Assembly (NCBI GenBank): GCA_030533445.1
Contig: CM060069.1
Coordinates: 1,892,756 to 1,956,755 of the forward strand
Direction: 5' to 3'
DNA length: 64,000 nt
Source: Cyprinodon diabolis
Lineage: Eukaryota; Chordata; Actinopteri; Cyprinodontiformes; Cyprinodontidae
The position numbers and the translations under genes were made by a program. This document shows positions 25,761 to 35,706 of this stretch, piece by piece; within the stretch, counting starts at the first letter, position 1, and each line of letters starts with the position of its first letter. The notes below the pieces were generated by a model, which was given only the letters and a program-made list of their open reading frames with translations, was not told the DNA's origin and made no database searches.

Positions 25761-26081
25761 CCAGAGAAAAAACCCATAATATGTAGCCAACATTTGGAAG
25801 AAGAATGTTTTCAAGATGACTTGGATAATAGCGCGTTGTGACAAACACCAGATACAGCACTGGGACTTGATCAACAGCCGATACCGCACCGTGACAATGT
25901 CACTAACCAGTAGGTGGCAGTAGTGTTCTTTGACAAACATGGATGCCTCCAGTAAAGCACATTCACATTGAAATGACTCTGAATTAAAAACACTGATCAT
26001 TTATTGAACAGGATGGAATCATTTCAGATTTAAAGAACTTTCAGAAGTTTGGATTCTGAATATGAGCGACTTTTCCTTTAA
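25761..26081. repeat. Family B repeat, short copy nearly identical to 12690-13010
   Basis: 321 bases align to 12690-13010 without gaps and with two substitutions (acccata for acccgta; gtttgga for gtttgaa). Both end at cctttaa, after which the sequences diverge completely. The shared minus-strand frame of 80 residues is intact in both. Confidence 0.93.
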
Positions 26082-26703
26082 CTTTCCCTCTATTTCAGAA
26101 GGAAGCTTTCTGAAATGATCCAAACAGCCGCTGTCGTTGCAAAGCTGAGAATGAGTGGGATTAAACCAGACGGTGAGGTGTGATTGATTCCCAGTCCGTT
26201 GGTGTTTATCCCAGTAACTGCTAATGAACGGGCTGCAGGTTGTTCTCCTACCGTGGCCGTAAACAGAACAGAGACTCTGGCTCGTATTCACATGGAGATT
26301 CCTGTTGGCTCAGAAGGCCCAGCTGTTCCTGAGAGGCAGCCTGAACTTCCTGTGAACTCCTGACAGCGTACCTGCTGATGAACTCTACGGTGTCCTGTGT
26401 GGGTGGTCGCCACATTCCCAGCCACAGGGGGAAGGGGTGGGGGGACAGCCATTGTTGTAGACAAAGAGAAGGGCTGAAGCATTCATTTAATAAATTAGTC
26501 AACAAGGCTCCTTTAAATCTATCATTCTGAAAACGACCTGCTGACTTTTATCTGCTGAAGATGTTCAGCTTCTGCTGAATGAAGGATTTCTAAAGTAAAA
26601 TGATCATCATGATTATTGAGAGGAGATGATATCTGGTAGATTTTATTTTTAGTTCATGCTTTTTGTAGGGTTGTTTTTTATTTAAAAAAAAAACGGCTAA
26701 ATT
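26082..26703. other. Unassigned sequence
   Basis: No domain or repeat family recognised. Frames at 26019-26505 minus lack motifs. Confidence 0.4.
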
Positions 26704-27468
26704 TGTCAAGGGACTCGAAACCTTGGATCCAATATTCAGACAGACAGAGCTGCAGAAGTTTAACAGACTTTATTTGGAAGCAGCGTGAAAACGGCGCGTC
26801 AGCAGGGTCGGATTTCACGGATCCTCTGTGGAAACAGAAACTCAGGTCAGTGACTATGAATGGATGGCTGGTGGTAGTTTAGAGCTAAAGTCACTGACCT
26901 GGTTCAGAGTTCAGTCCGATCACTGAAGGAGCGGAGGAATCCGAGAAGAGGAAAGGACCTCCGCCGCAGGCGGGAGCGGCCCCCGAAGCGCTGTGAGGAG
27001 AGCGGCGCTGAAGCCAAAAGGCGCCGAGGAGCAGGTGTTGCCAGAAAAGGGAGATCCAAGCCGAAGTCGAAACAGAACCAAGTTCGTTAACCAGGAGATC
27101 AGAGAGCCGATGAGGTACCGATGAGGGAGTCCAAGCCGTGGTCAGGAAAGCAGTCCAGGTTCGGTAAGCCAGCAGCATCCAACACACAGTCCAGAGCCGA
27201 ACAGACTAAATGAGCAAACAGGGGCGAAGCAAAACTCGGGATCCACAAGACAGAAACGGGTCATCAAACAGAATTATCAGAACAGTAGTTCGAACGCTAG
27301 AGTTACTCTTACTAGAACAGCTAGAATAATCTGGCACTGGAAGCTTGAAACCAAACCGTATATAAAGGGGCTGGAACCAGGTGAGAGGAATAAGAAATGA
27401 TGAGAACAGGCAGAGCTAAACAGGTGGGTGGAATAAGCAATCAAGCCACCAGTGCCAGGACCATGACA
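26704..27468 (-). mobile_element. Solo LTR, LTR-2-like, perfect 5-bp duplication
   Basis: Starts tgtcaagg, ends catgaca, flanked by aaatt at 26699-26703 and 27469-27473. An aacagactttatttgg box near the left end is the inverted polyadenylation region. The right part (ccaggtgagaggaataag) resembles 17285-17300 of the LTR at 16559-17388, so the two are related but diverged. It is 765 bp with no internal genes. Superfamily inferred as Ty3/Gypsy-like. Confidence 0.85.
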
Positions 27469-27639
27469 AAATTCTTCACCCACGGGCAAAAAGGACATGA
27501 TTTACATCCAAATAACGACTGCATTTGGGTAAAAAGTGAAAGGTGAAAAGGTGTAACTTTGAGATTGTTGAAAAGACGTTAAAAAAAGACGTTGAGAACT
27601 TGGTTTTCAACATCTTTTCAACGTCTATTATTGGGCTAA
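27469..27639. repeat. Interspersed repeat, family C, with a hairpin core
   Basis: Matches 15313-15390 and continues into an imperfect palindrome: gttgaaaagacgtt on the left, aacatcttttcaacgtct on the right. It is directly abutted by the LTR at 27640, so the copy may extend beyond 28642, where nothing obvious was seen. Confidence 0.6.
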
Positions 27640-28642
27640 TGTCAGGAATCCAGTTTGTGTGGTCTGTTTTTGTGTTTCCATTCCTCCTCCACCAGGTGGT
27701 GCCCCGTCCTCATTGGGTCTCCCTGCACACCTGCAGCTAATTGCCTCATTACCTGTGGAGTACTTAAGCTGCTGACTGCCACTCCCTCGAGGCTAGAGTG
27801 TTGCCAATACAGGGCACTCTAGCCATGCTTAGTTTAGCAGAGTCTAACCTGAGTTTTGGTTTGCCCGTTTTGGATTCTCTAGCCAAGCTGAGTTTTTTCT
27901 GAGTCAAACTGAGTTTTTGTCAACCTGAGGCTTAACTTTGTTTTGGTCTTTGCCTCTCGGCAGGAAGTCATCCTGCAAACTGGATTTGTTCGGTCCTTCT
28001 CTTTCTGGAAGGTTCAACTGAGCTTCTAACTTAGCTGGGGTTCCAAACAGGAAGTTTGGACCCACCTTCCTTAAGAGGTCGTTTGAGCTTCACACCAAAC
28101 AAGGGTTTAATCTGCACCGCATCCCGTTCAAGTACCGCAGGAAATCAGAGTGGCAGTCAGCTTCTCCGTTCACTCCAAACAGGAAGTTTGGATCAACTCT
28201 CCCCAAGTGGTCGTTTGAGCTTCACGCCGAGCAAAGGTTCCTTCTGCACCACAGCCGTTCAAGTACAGCAGGAGATCTGAGTGGCAGTAAGCTTCTCCTT
28301 TCACCAAGGAACATCCCCAGTCTGAGTAACCCAGTCCGCCCATCACCAAACAAGGCAATCTCTGGTACAATCCTCACAGTCTGGATTCCATAAAGGACAC
28401 TTTTTCCTGGAGAAGTGACTCTGCAACCTTTTCCTCCTATGCAAAACCAAAGATTCAAATTTCCCACTGAGCCTGAACTAACCGCTGTGTCTTCCCCTCA
28501 CCTTTCAGTCCCTGTTGAGCAGTGCTCAGAGCAGCACTGGATTCATCACATTATTCCCAAAATAAACCTGTTTAAACTTTTCCCTGGTCTCTCTGTTTGG
28601 TCTTCTGCATCTTGGGGTCAGACCTTTCATATAAACATGACA
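27640..28642 (+). mobile_element. Solo LTR, family LTR-1, plus orientation
   Basis: Starts tgtcagga, ends aacatgaca, flanked by gctaa / actaa (four of five match). It contains an AATAAA signal at 28561-28566 about 80 bp before the end, as expected for the R-U5 part. It is the inverse of the LTRs at 3626-4429 and 44665-45428. About 1 kb, longer than its sisters because of an internal partial duplication: the aacaggaagtttgga and ggtcgtttgagcttcac blocks occur twice, about 130 bp apart. No gag-pol sequence is nearby. Confidence 0.85.
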
Positions 28643-29394
28643 ACTAAAGTGGAACAAAATCAGGCAGGTGAGGTGAGATCAGATTGCTGCATTGCCTGCA
28701 AGATGTTACCGTTATGTTGTGTCTGAAGGAAACACAAACCTTGCTTAGGTTTTGACATTCATTCAAACACAACTGTAAACATCTGGTCAACTGAACAGAG
28801 TTTATTGGTTTTACCTGCTGTCAGTTTTCTGGATGAAATGAGACACAGATCGTCTGTGTCTTTTGGGTGTACTGGATGATTTGCTCTTTTAATACATTTA
28901 AAATAGTTCAGAGCTTTCGTGTGTCAAACCTATTAATCAAACATAACACCAGCGCCATTTGTCTTTGCCAGCCTGGCATGTCGGTGTCAACGCTACTAAG
29001 ATGCAAATCCTATAAACGCCACAAACACATCAGCACTTCAATTAATGCCTTTAAATGAAGCAGCAGCTACCAAGGGGCCGCCGTCACTCGCTTTAAGTGA
29101 CCTGCTTACTGAAAGGTTCTGAATCAACAAGGCTCCTATTTATCAAAGTGATCACCCTGGAATTGGATTGAATACAAAAGAAAAATGTATTGGGAAATGT
29201 ATTCTGACTTGATAATACAGGCTTTGGATGTGCTGTATGTACTAACTTATAAAACAGGAAAACATGATTAATGGTGCTGAGGAGCAATGTTAAAAAATAT
29301 ATAAATATGGAAAATATATAAACATGAGTTGAGAAAACCTGATCTGATTCAGAGCGACAACATCCATCCAACTTTGGATGGTGCAGCTCTATTT
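28643..29394. other. Unassigned sequence
   Basis: No gene or repeat recognised. The part at 28860-29060 is non-repetitive and could be conserved non-coding DNA, but evidence is thin. Confidence 0.35.
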
Positions 29395-29830
29395 TCTAGG
29401 AATCTGGCTGAATTTATTAGTCCTTGGAAACCCTGACAGCACAGGGTGCAGACCAGGAAGCAGAGTCATAGTTTAACAGACCTCTCTGCAGCTTGTCTAC
29501 TGTTACCCACTCATTACTCCATCCAGACAGTGACTTGCCCACAAACAAAATCAAATAAATTAGAAAAGATTCATATAGGAGTAAATCATGATAATCTAAT
29601 TAAAATTAAAATAACTCCAATTAGGAAAAAATATTAAATGTTGATTATTGAACATAATATTCCTTTCTTCAAAAAGTCTGTTAGTTCATGACTTGACTTT
29701 TACATTCCTGTAAAACGGCCAGCTTTCTGACATGGGAGCTGGCTCGGAGCTCGTCTGCCTGGCTGTGTGTTTCCTGGACGGGGCCGCCTGTGGAGCTGGT
29801 TGACAGTTGCTCCATTTAGACCTGAGCCAC
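29395..29830 (+). mobile_element. L2 LINE with 5' region fused to 3' UTR
   Basis: 29395-29695 matches the L2 5' region (agtaaatcatgataatctaa, aaaataactccaatt, gtctgttagttcatgacttg), the inverse of 55560-55719. At about 29700-29725 it passes to the 3' UTR block gacatgggagctggctcgg to ggacggggccgcc (inverse of about 52340-52395). The endonuclease, RT and most of the UTR are missing. The 5' part extends upstream of where the 52014-55719 copy starts. Non-functional internal-deletion derivative. Confidence 0.8.
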
Positions 29831-30400
29831 CTACATGACTAAAAAGGCCCAGTGACTGCTCTTCCTGGATTGGTTTGTAAGCTCCTTATGATTGGCCGAT
29901 AAAAGGACATTCGTCGGCAGATGTCAGGCACCGTTCAAGTACACTCTGGCTCCCGTCCATGTTGCTCTCCACTTTTTACTTTGCCGATTTCCGTCGACAT
30001 CAGCAACACTAACCCAGCGTGATGTCGTCATCAGACACGCAGAGGTGGCGGACAGTGGCCATGCAGCTTGCCAGCAGGGGGTTACATCCAGCTTTTTGGT
30101 CAAATGGGAAAAAAACCAAAAGCCGGTTGCTAACCGGTTGACCCGGTTCTGAAAAACCAGGGTTTTCAGTGTGTATGCGTCTCTAGTGATGATGGCATCC
30201 AACCAAACTCAGACTGAAAATGGTAAAAATAAACTTATCAAGAGGACGGGTAGAAGAGTTCTGCTGTTCTGTGTTTTGCCCAAAGGTGGCAGTATCACTG
30301 GAAATCTCTGTCATGTCTCCTAAAATGTACTATATCTTTGGTTTTACAGTTAAAATTACTATAAAAGTATGGCATTAAGCTTTGGCTATATTAGCTATTA
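29831..30400. other. Unassigned sequence
   Basis: Contains a local inverted motif, gccggttgctaaccggttga, near 30121-30141. No gene is recognised; two overlapping frames at 29892-30202 have no motif support. Confidence 0.4.
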
Positions 30401-30412
30401 TATTTACAGAGG

Positions 30413-31429
30413 ACGAAAGGCAGTGTGGTTTTCGTCCTGGCCGTGGAACAGTGGACCAGCTCTACACCCTCTGCAGGGGGCTTGAGGATTCATTGGAGTT
30501 TGCCCAACCAGTCCACATGTGTTTTGTGAACTTGGAGGAGGCATTCGACCGTGTCCCTCGTGCTTCCCTGTGGGGGGTGCTACAGGAGTATGGAGTCGGG
30601 GGCCCTTTATTAGGGGCCATCCGTTCTCTGTACAAGCGGAGCAGGAGTCTGGTTTGCATTGCAGGCATTAAGTCGGACCTGTTGGAGCGGTTCGCAGCCG
30701 ATTGTGAAGCGGCCGGGATGAGAATCAGCTCCTCCAAGTCCGAGGCCATGGTTCTCGACCGGAAAAAGGTGGCTTGTCCCCTTCAGGTGGGAGGAGAGTC
30801 CCTGCCTCAAGTGGAGGAGTTCAAGTATCTTGGGGTCCTGTTCATGAGTGAGGGAAGAATGGAGCGGGAGATCGATAGACGGATCGGTGCGGCTGCTGCA
30901 ATAATGCGGACGCTGCACCGGTCTGTCGTGGTGAAGAGAGAGCTGAGCGAAAAGGCAAAGCTCTTAATTTACCGGTCGGTCTACGTTCCTACCCTCACCT
31001 ATGGTCATGAAATTTGGATCATGACCGAAAGAACGAGATCCCGGATACAAGCGGCTGGAATGAGCTTTCTCCGCAGGGTGGCTGGGCTCACCCTTAGAGA
31101 TAGGGTGAGGAGCTCGGTCATTCGGGAGAGGCTCAGAGTAGAGCCGGTTCTCCTCCACATGGAGAGGAGTCAGTTGAGGTGGCTTGGACATCTTCTTCGG
31201 ATGCCCCCTGGACGCCTCCCTCGGGAGGTGTTCCAGGCACGTCCCACCGGGAGGAGGCCCAGGGGACGACCCAGGACACGCTGGAGAGACTATGTCTCCC
31301 CGCCGGCCTGGGAGCGCCTAGGGCTTCCCCCAACAGAGCTGGAGGAGGTGTCTGCGGAGAAGGAAGTCTGGGAGTCTCTGCTTACTCTGCTGCCCCCGCG
31401 ACCCGGTTCCGGATAAAGCGGGAGACGAG
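30413..31429 (+). pseudogene. RTE/Rex3-like retrotransposon RT fragment, catalytic core deleted in frame
   Basis: A 1017-bp, 5'-truncated non-LTR copy flanked by perfect 12-bp duplications, tatttacagagg at 30401-30412 and 31430-31441. One frame runs from a flanking ATG at 30382 to 31416 (344 residues, the first ten from host DNA). It shows CGFRPGRGTVDQL, then motif A as CFVNLEEAFDRVPR with Asn in place of the catalytic Asp, then YKRSRSLVCIAG. At about residue 100 (nt 30681) the sequence jumps to LERFAADCEAAGM, skipping the LRQGCPLSP and FADD motifs. It then continues through the thumb region (PQVEEFKYLGVLF, YVPTLTYGHE) and the RTE-type C-terminus with PRGRPRTRWRDYV. The 3' end ccggttccggataaagcgg is that of Rex3/RTE-type elements, although the usual GATG tail is eroded. 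It cannot encode an active polymerase. Confidence 0.9.
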
Positions 31430-31572
31430 TATTTACAGAGGTTTCACTCTATTTTCTTCGCTTTTACATATATGATAGGCAAACCAGTCTTTCTTTATAT
31501 CAGGAAGCTCCACTAACAAACTACTGTCATCTAACAGTCTAACAGAAAGGATGCATTTTCTTAGGAGTGTAC
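31430..31572. other. Short spacer before the minisatellite
   Basis: Includes the right 12-bp duplication of the RTE fragment (31430-31441) and otherwise nothing recognised. Confidence 0.6.
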
Positions 31573-34500
31573 GAGCAAAGGCAGGGTGGAGGAGCAAAGG
31601 CAGGGTGGAGGAGTAAAGGCATGGTGGAGGAGCAAAGGCAGGGTGGAGGAGCAAAGGCAGGGTGGAGGAGTAAAGGCAGGGTGGAGGAGTAAAGGCAGGG
31701 TGGAGGAGTAAAGGCATGGTGGAGGAGCAAAGGCAGGGTGGAGGAGTAAAGGCATGGTGGAGGAGTAAAGGCAGGGTGGAGGAGTAAAGGCATGGTGGAG
31801 GAGTAAAGGCAGGGTGGAGGAGTAAAGGCAGGGTGGAGGAGTAAAGGCAGGGTGGAGGAGCAAAGGCAGGGTGGAGGAGTAAAGGCATGGTGGAGGAGTA
31901 AAGGCAGGGTGGAGGAGTAAAGGCATGGTGGAGGAGTAAAGGCATGGTGGAGGAGTAAAGGCATGCTGGAGGAGTAAAGGCATGGTGGAGGAGTAAAGGC
32001 AGGGTGGAGGAGTAAAGGCAGGGTGGAGGAGTAAAGGCATGGTGGAGGAGTAAAGGCAGGGTGGAGGAGCAAAGGCAGGGTGGAGGAGTAAAGGCATGGT
32101 GGAGGAGTAAAGGCAGGGTGGAGGAGTAAAGGCAGGGTGGAGGAGCAAAGGCAGGGTGGAGGAGTAAAGGCATGGTGGAGGAGTAAAGGCAGGGTGGAGG
32201 AGTAAAGGCATGGTGGAGGAGTAAAGGCAGGGTGGAGGAGCAAAGGCAGGGTGGAGGAGTAAAGGCATGGTGGAGGAGTAAAGGCATGGTGGAGGAGTAA
32301 AGGCAGGGTGGAGGAGTAAAGGCAGGGTGGAGGAGTAAAGGCAGGGTGGAGGAGCAAAGGCAGGGTGGAGGAGTAAAGGCATGGTGGAGGAGTAAAGGCA
32401 GGGTGGAGGAGCAAAGGCAGGGTGGAGGAGCAAAGGCATGGTGGAGGAGTAAAGGCAGGGTGGAGGAGCAAAGGCAGGGTGGAGGAGTAAAGGCAGGGTG
32501 GAGGAGTAAAGGCAGGGTGGAGGAGCAAAGGCATGGTGGAGGAGTAAAGGCAGGGGGGAGGAGTAAAGGCAGGGTGGAGGAGCAAAGGCAGGGTGGAGGA
32601 GTAAAGGCATGGTGGAGGAGTAAAGGCAGGGTGGAGGAGCAAAGGCAGGGTGGAGGAGTAAAGGCATGGTGGAGGAGCAAAGGCAGGGTGGAGGAGCAAA
32701 GGCAGGGTGGAGGAGCAAAGGCAGGGTGGAGGAGTAAAGGCAGGGTGGAGGAGTAAAGGCATGGTGGAGGAGTAAAGGCAGGGTGGAGGAGCAAAGGCAG
32801 GGTGGAGGAGTAAAGGCATGGTGGAGGAGTAAAGGCAGGGTGGAGGAGCAAAGGCAGGGTGGAGGAGTAAAGGCAGGGTGGAGGAGCAAAGGCAGGGTGG
32901 AGGAGTAAAGGCAGGGTGGAGGAGCAAAGGCAGGGTGGAGGAGCAAAGGCAGGGTGGAGGAGCAAAGGCAGGGTGGAGGAGTAAAGGCAGGGTGGAGGAG
33001 CAAAGGCAGGGTGGAGGAGTAAAGGCAGGGTGGAGGAGCAAAGGCAGGGTGGAGGAGTAAAGGCAGGGTGGAGGAGTAAAGGCATGGTGGAGGAGCAAAG
33101 GCAGGGTGGAGGAGTAAAGGCAGGGTGGAGGAGTAAAGGCAGGGTGGAGGAGTAAAGGCATGGTGGAGGAGCAAAGGCAGGGTGGAGGAGTAAAGGCATG
33201 GTGGAGGAGTAAAGGCAGGGTGGAGGAGTAAAGGCAGGGTGGAGGAGTAAAGGCATGGTGGAGGAGCAAAGGCAGGGTGGAGGAGTAAAGGCATGGTGGA
33301 GGAGCAAAGGCAGGGTGGAGGAGTAAAGGCAGGGTGGAGGAGTAAAGGCAGGGTGGAGGAGCAAAGGCAGGGTGGAGGAGTAAAGGCATGGTTGAGGAGT
33401 AAAGGCAGGGTGGAGGAGTAAAGGCAGGGTGGAGGAGTAAAGGCAGGGTGGAGGAGCAAAGGCAGGGTGGAGGAGCAAAGGCAGGGTGGAGGAGTAAAGG
33501 CAGGGTGGAGGAGTAAAGGCATGGTGGAGGAGTAAAGGCATGGTGGAGGAGTAAAGGCATGGTGGAGGAGCAAAGGCAGGGTGGAGGAGTAAAGGCAGGG
33601 TGGAGGAGTAAAGGCATGGTGGAGGAGTAAAGGCATGGTGGAGGAGCAAAGGCAGGGTGGAGGAGTAAAGGCAGGGTGGAGGAGTAAAGGCAGGGTGGAG
33701 GAGCAAAGGCAGGGTGGAGGAGTAAAGGCATGGTTGAGGAGTAAAGGCATGGTGGAGGAGCAAAGGCAGGGTGGAGGAGTAAAGGCAGGGTGGAGGAGCA
33801 AAGGCAGGGTGGAGGAGTAAAGGCATGGTTGAGGAGTAAAGGCAGGGTGGAGGAGTAAAGGCAGGGGGGAGGAGTGAAGGCATGGTGGAGGAGTAAAGGC
33901 ATGGTGGAGGAGTAAAGGCATGGTGGAGGAGCAAAGGCAGGGTGGAGGAGTAAAGGCATGGTTGAGGAGTAAAGGCAGGGTGGAGGAGTAAAGGCAGGGT
34001 GGAGGAGTAAAGGCATGGTGGAGGAGTAAAGGCAGGGTGGAGGAGTAAAGGCAGGGGGGAGGAGTGAAGGCATGGTGGAGGAGTAAAGGCATGGTGGAGG
34101 AGTAAAGGCATGGTGGAGGAGCAAAGGCAGGGTGGAGGAGTAAAGGCATGGTTGAGGAGTAAAGGCAGGGTGGAGGAGTAAAGGCAGGGTGGAGGAGCAA
34201 AGGCAGGGTGGAGGAGTAAAGGCATGGTTGAGGAGTAAAGGCAGGGTGGAGGAGTAAAGGCAGGGGGGAGGAGTGAAGGCATGGTGGAGGAGTAAAGGCA
34301 TGGTGGAGGAGTAAAGGCATGGTGGAGGAGCAAAGGCAGGGTGGAGGAGTAAAGGCATGGTTGAGGAGTAAAGGCAGGGTGGAGGAGTAAAGGCAGGGTG
34401 GAGGAGTAAAGGCATGGTGGAGGAGTAAAGGCATGGTGGAGGAGCAAAGGCAGGGTGGAGGAGTAAAGGCAGGGTGGAGGAGTAAAGGCATGGTGGAGGA

Positions 34501-34636
34501 GCAAAGGCAGGGTGGAGGAGTAAAGGCATGGTTGAGGAGTAAAGGCAGGGTGGAGGAGTAAAGGCAGGGTGGAGGAGTAAAGGCATGGTGGAGGAGTAAA
34601 GGCAGGGTGGAGGAGTAAAGGCAGGGTGGAGGAGTA
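31573..34636. repeat. 19-bp minisatellite, about 161 copies
   Basis: Tandem copies of taaaggcagggtggaggag with two main biallelic sites (taaagg/caaagg and cagggtgg/catggtgg) and rarer variants (tggttgagg, caggggggaggagtgaagg). The plus strand is purine-rich. Because 19 leaves a remainder of one on division by three, each minus frame cycles through all phases and reads the same 19-residue cycle. All three minus frames are therefore open for over 1000 residues across 31433-34656. These are not genes. Near the right end the caggggggag variant recurs at 33861, 34051 and about 34260, spacings of 190 and 209 (10 and 11 units), showing block duplication. Confidence 0.96.
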
Positions 34637-34997
34637 GGCTGTCTGCACATCAGCACATCAGTTTTACAGGCAGCATACAGTAATACCGTCCCTCAACATA
34701 ATGGCAACACTTGTTCCAATAAAACAGACAGTTTTACACCATGTTTTCACAGTGAGCTTTTATTTGACTCCAGTAATAGCACCATGAATACATCAAATCA
34801 TTTTACAGCTCACTGAATGTCTCCTCTAACAGCTGCAGCAGCTCTCATTAAAGCTGATCCTATGCTGCCTGCAAATATCCTTAGATGCTACTTAAACATG
34901 AAGCCACAGTGAAAATCCCATTTTCCTGCTTTTGTTTCCTCTACCCAGTTTGTGCCTGAACATTAGCATCTGATCATATGGGGACGACAGTCATGGT
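34637..34997. other. Unassigned sequence
   Basis: No gene or repeat family recognised. Confidence 0.4.
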
Positions 34998-35245
34998 AAA
35001 TGGCCTCTACTTATATAGTGCTTTTTTTAAGACCTGACCAAAGCACTTTACACCTCATTCACTTTTTCACTCGCACAATGATGATGGTGAACTATATTGT
35101 AGCCACAACTGCCTTGGGGCTCACTGACAGCGAGGCTACGGTACACTGGCACCAACGGGCCCTCTGACCACCATCAGTAGACAATGTGGGTGAAGTGTCT
35201 TGCCCAAGGACACATTGACACTGAAAGCCGTAGCCAAGGCTTGAA
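34998..35245. repeat. Teleost interspersed repeat (ggtaaatggcct family)
   Basis: Starts ggtaaatggcctctact, with atagtgc, aagcactttacac, tgtagccac, aagtgtcttgcccaaggac and a gttgaacc-like end. This arrangement recurs across teleost genomes. I recognise the family by sequence but cannot name its class with confidence. The repeat D pieces at 56198-56384 and 57435-57540 are of a similar style. Confidence 0.7.
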
Positions 35246-35611
35246 CCATCTTTGATTTCAGGGCAAATTCAAAATCACAATTTATTTAATACAACCTATG
35301 AAATAGAATAAAGCATAAACTGCTAAACATTGTTAAGTTAACCAACAAAGGGAAAGGTACTGACAAAGGCGTTGCCTGGTAGACTAATCGTGTTAATGTC
35401 TGTGGCTCAGACCTGGTCTGTTGAATGGAGGTAAATCTCCAGACCATGCATAAGGTGAGTGGTACAAGGAGCTTGGACCGAGTCACAGAATGAATATCAG
35501 GCCTGGAACAGCTGTGGATGAGAGAAAACTGGGAGACTGAGGAAGAGTGAATGATTAGTGCAGAAAAAACTAAACCATAAACCAAGTGGACCGGAAACTG
35601 GAGGTGTGTTT
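35246..35611. other. Unassigned sequence
   Basis: No domain in the small minus frame at 35286-35585. Nothing recognised. Confidence 0.4.
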
Positions 35612-35706
35612 CCTATCTACTTAGATAGTTCTAACTTTGCCTCAACTAGTTTGATAGTACTAACCAAATCCTAACTAGTTAGATGGTCCTAGCCAAGTCC
35701 TAACTA
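35612..35706. repeat. 29-bp palindromic array, left block
   Basis: Degenerate units containing cctaactagttagatggtcc, the same family as 37612-38730. It is cut off at 35706 by the Penelope-like fragment. Confidence 0.85.

Noticed and set aside
30462..31475. Several minus- and plus-strand frames of 66-102 residues
   Set aside because: Shadows of the RTE-like frame in other phases.
31433..34656. Three overlapping minus-strand open frames of more than 1000 residues
   Set aside because: They are produced by the stop-free 19-bp repeat and read the same 19-residue cycle in each phase. No domain, no unique sequence beyond short tails.
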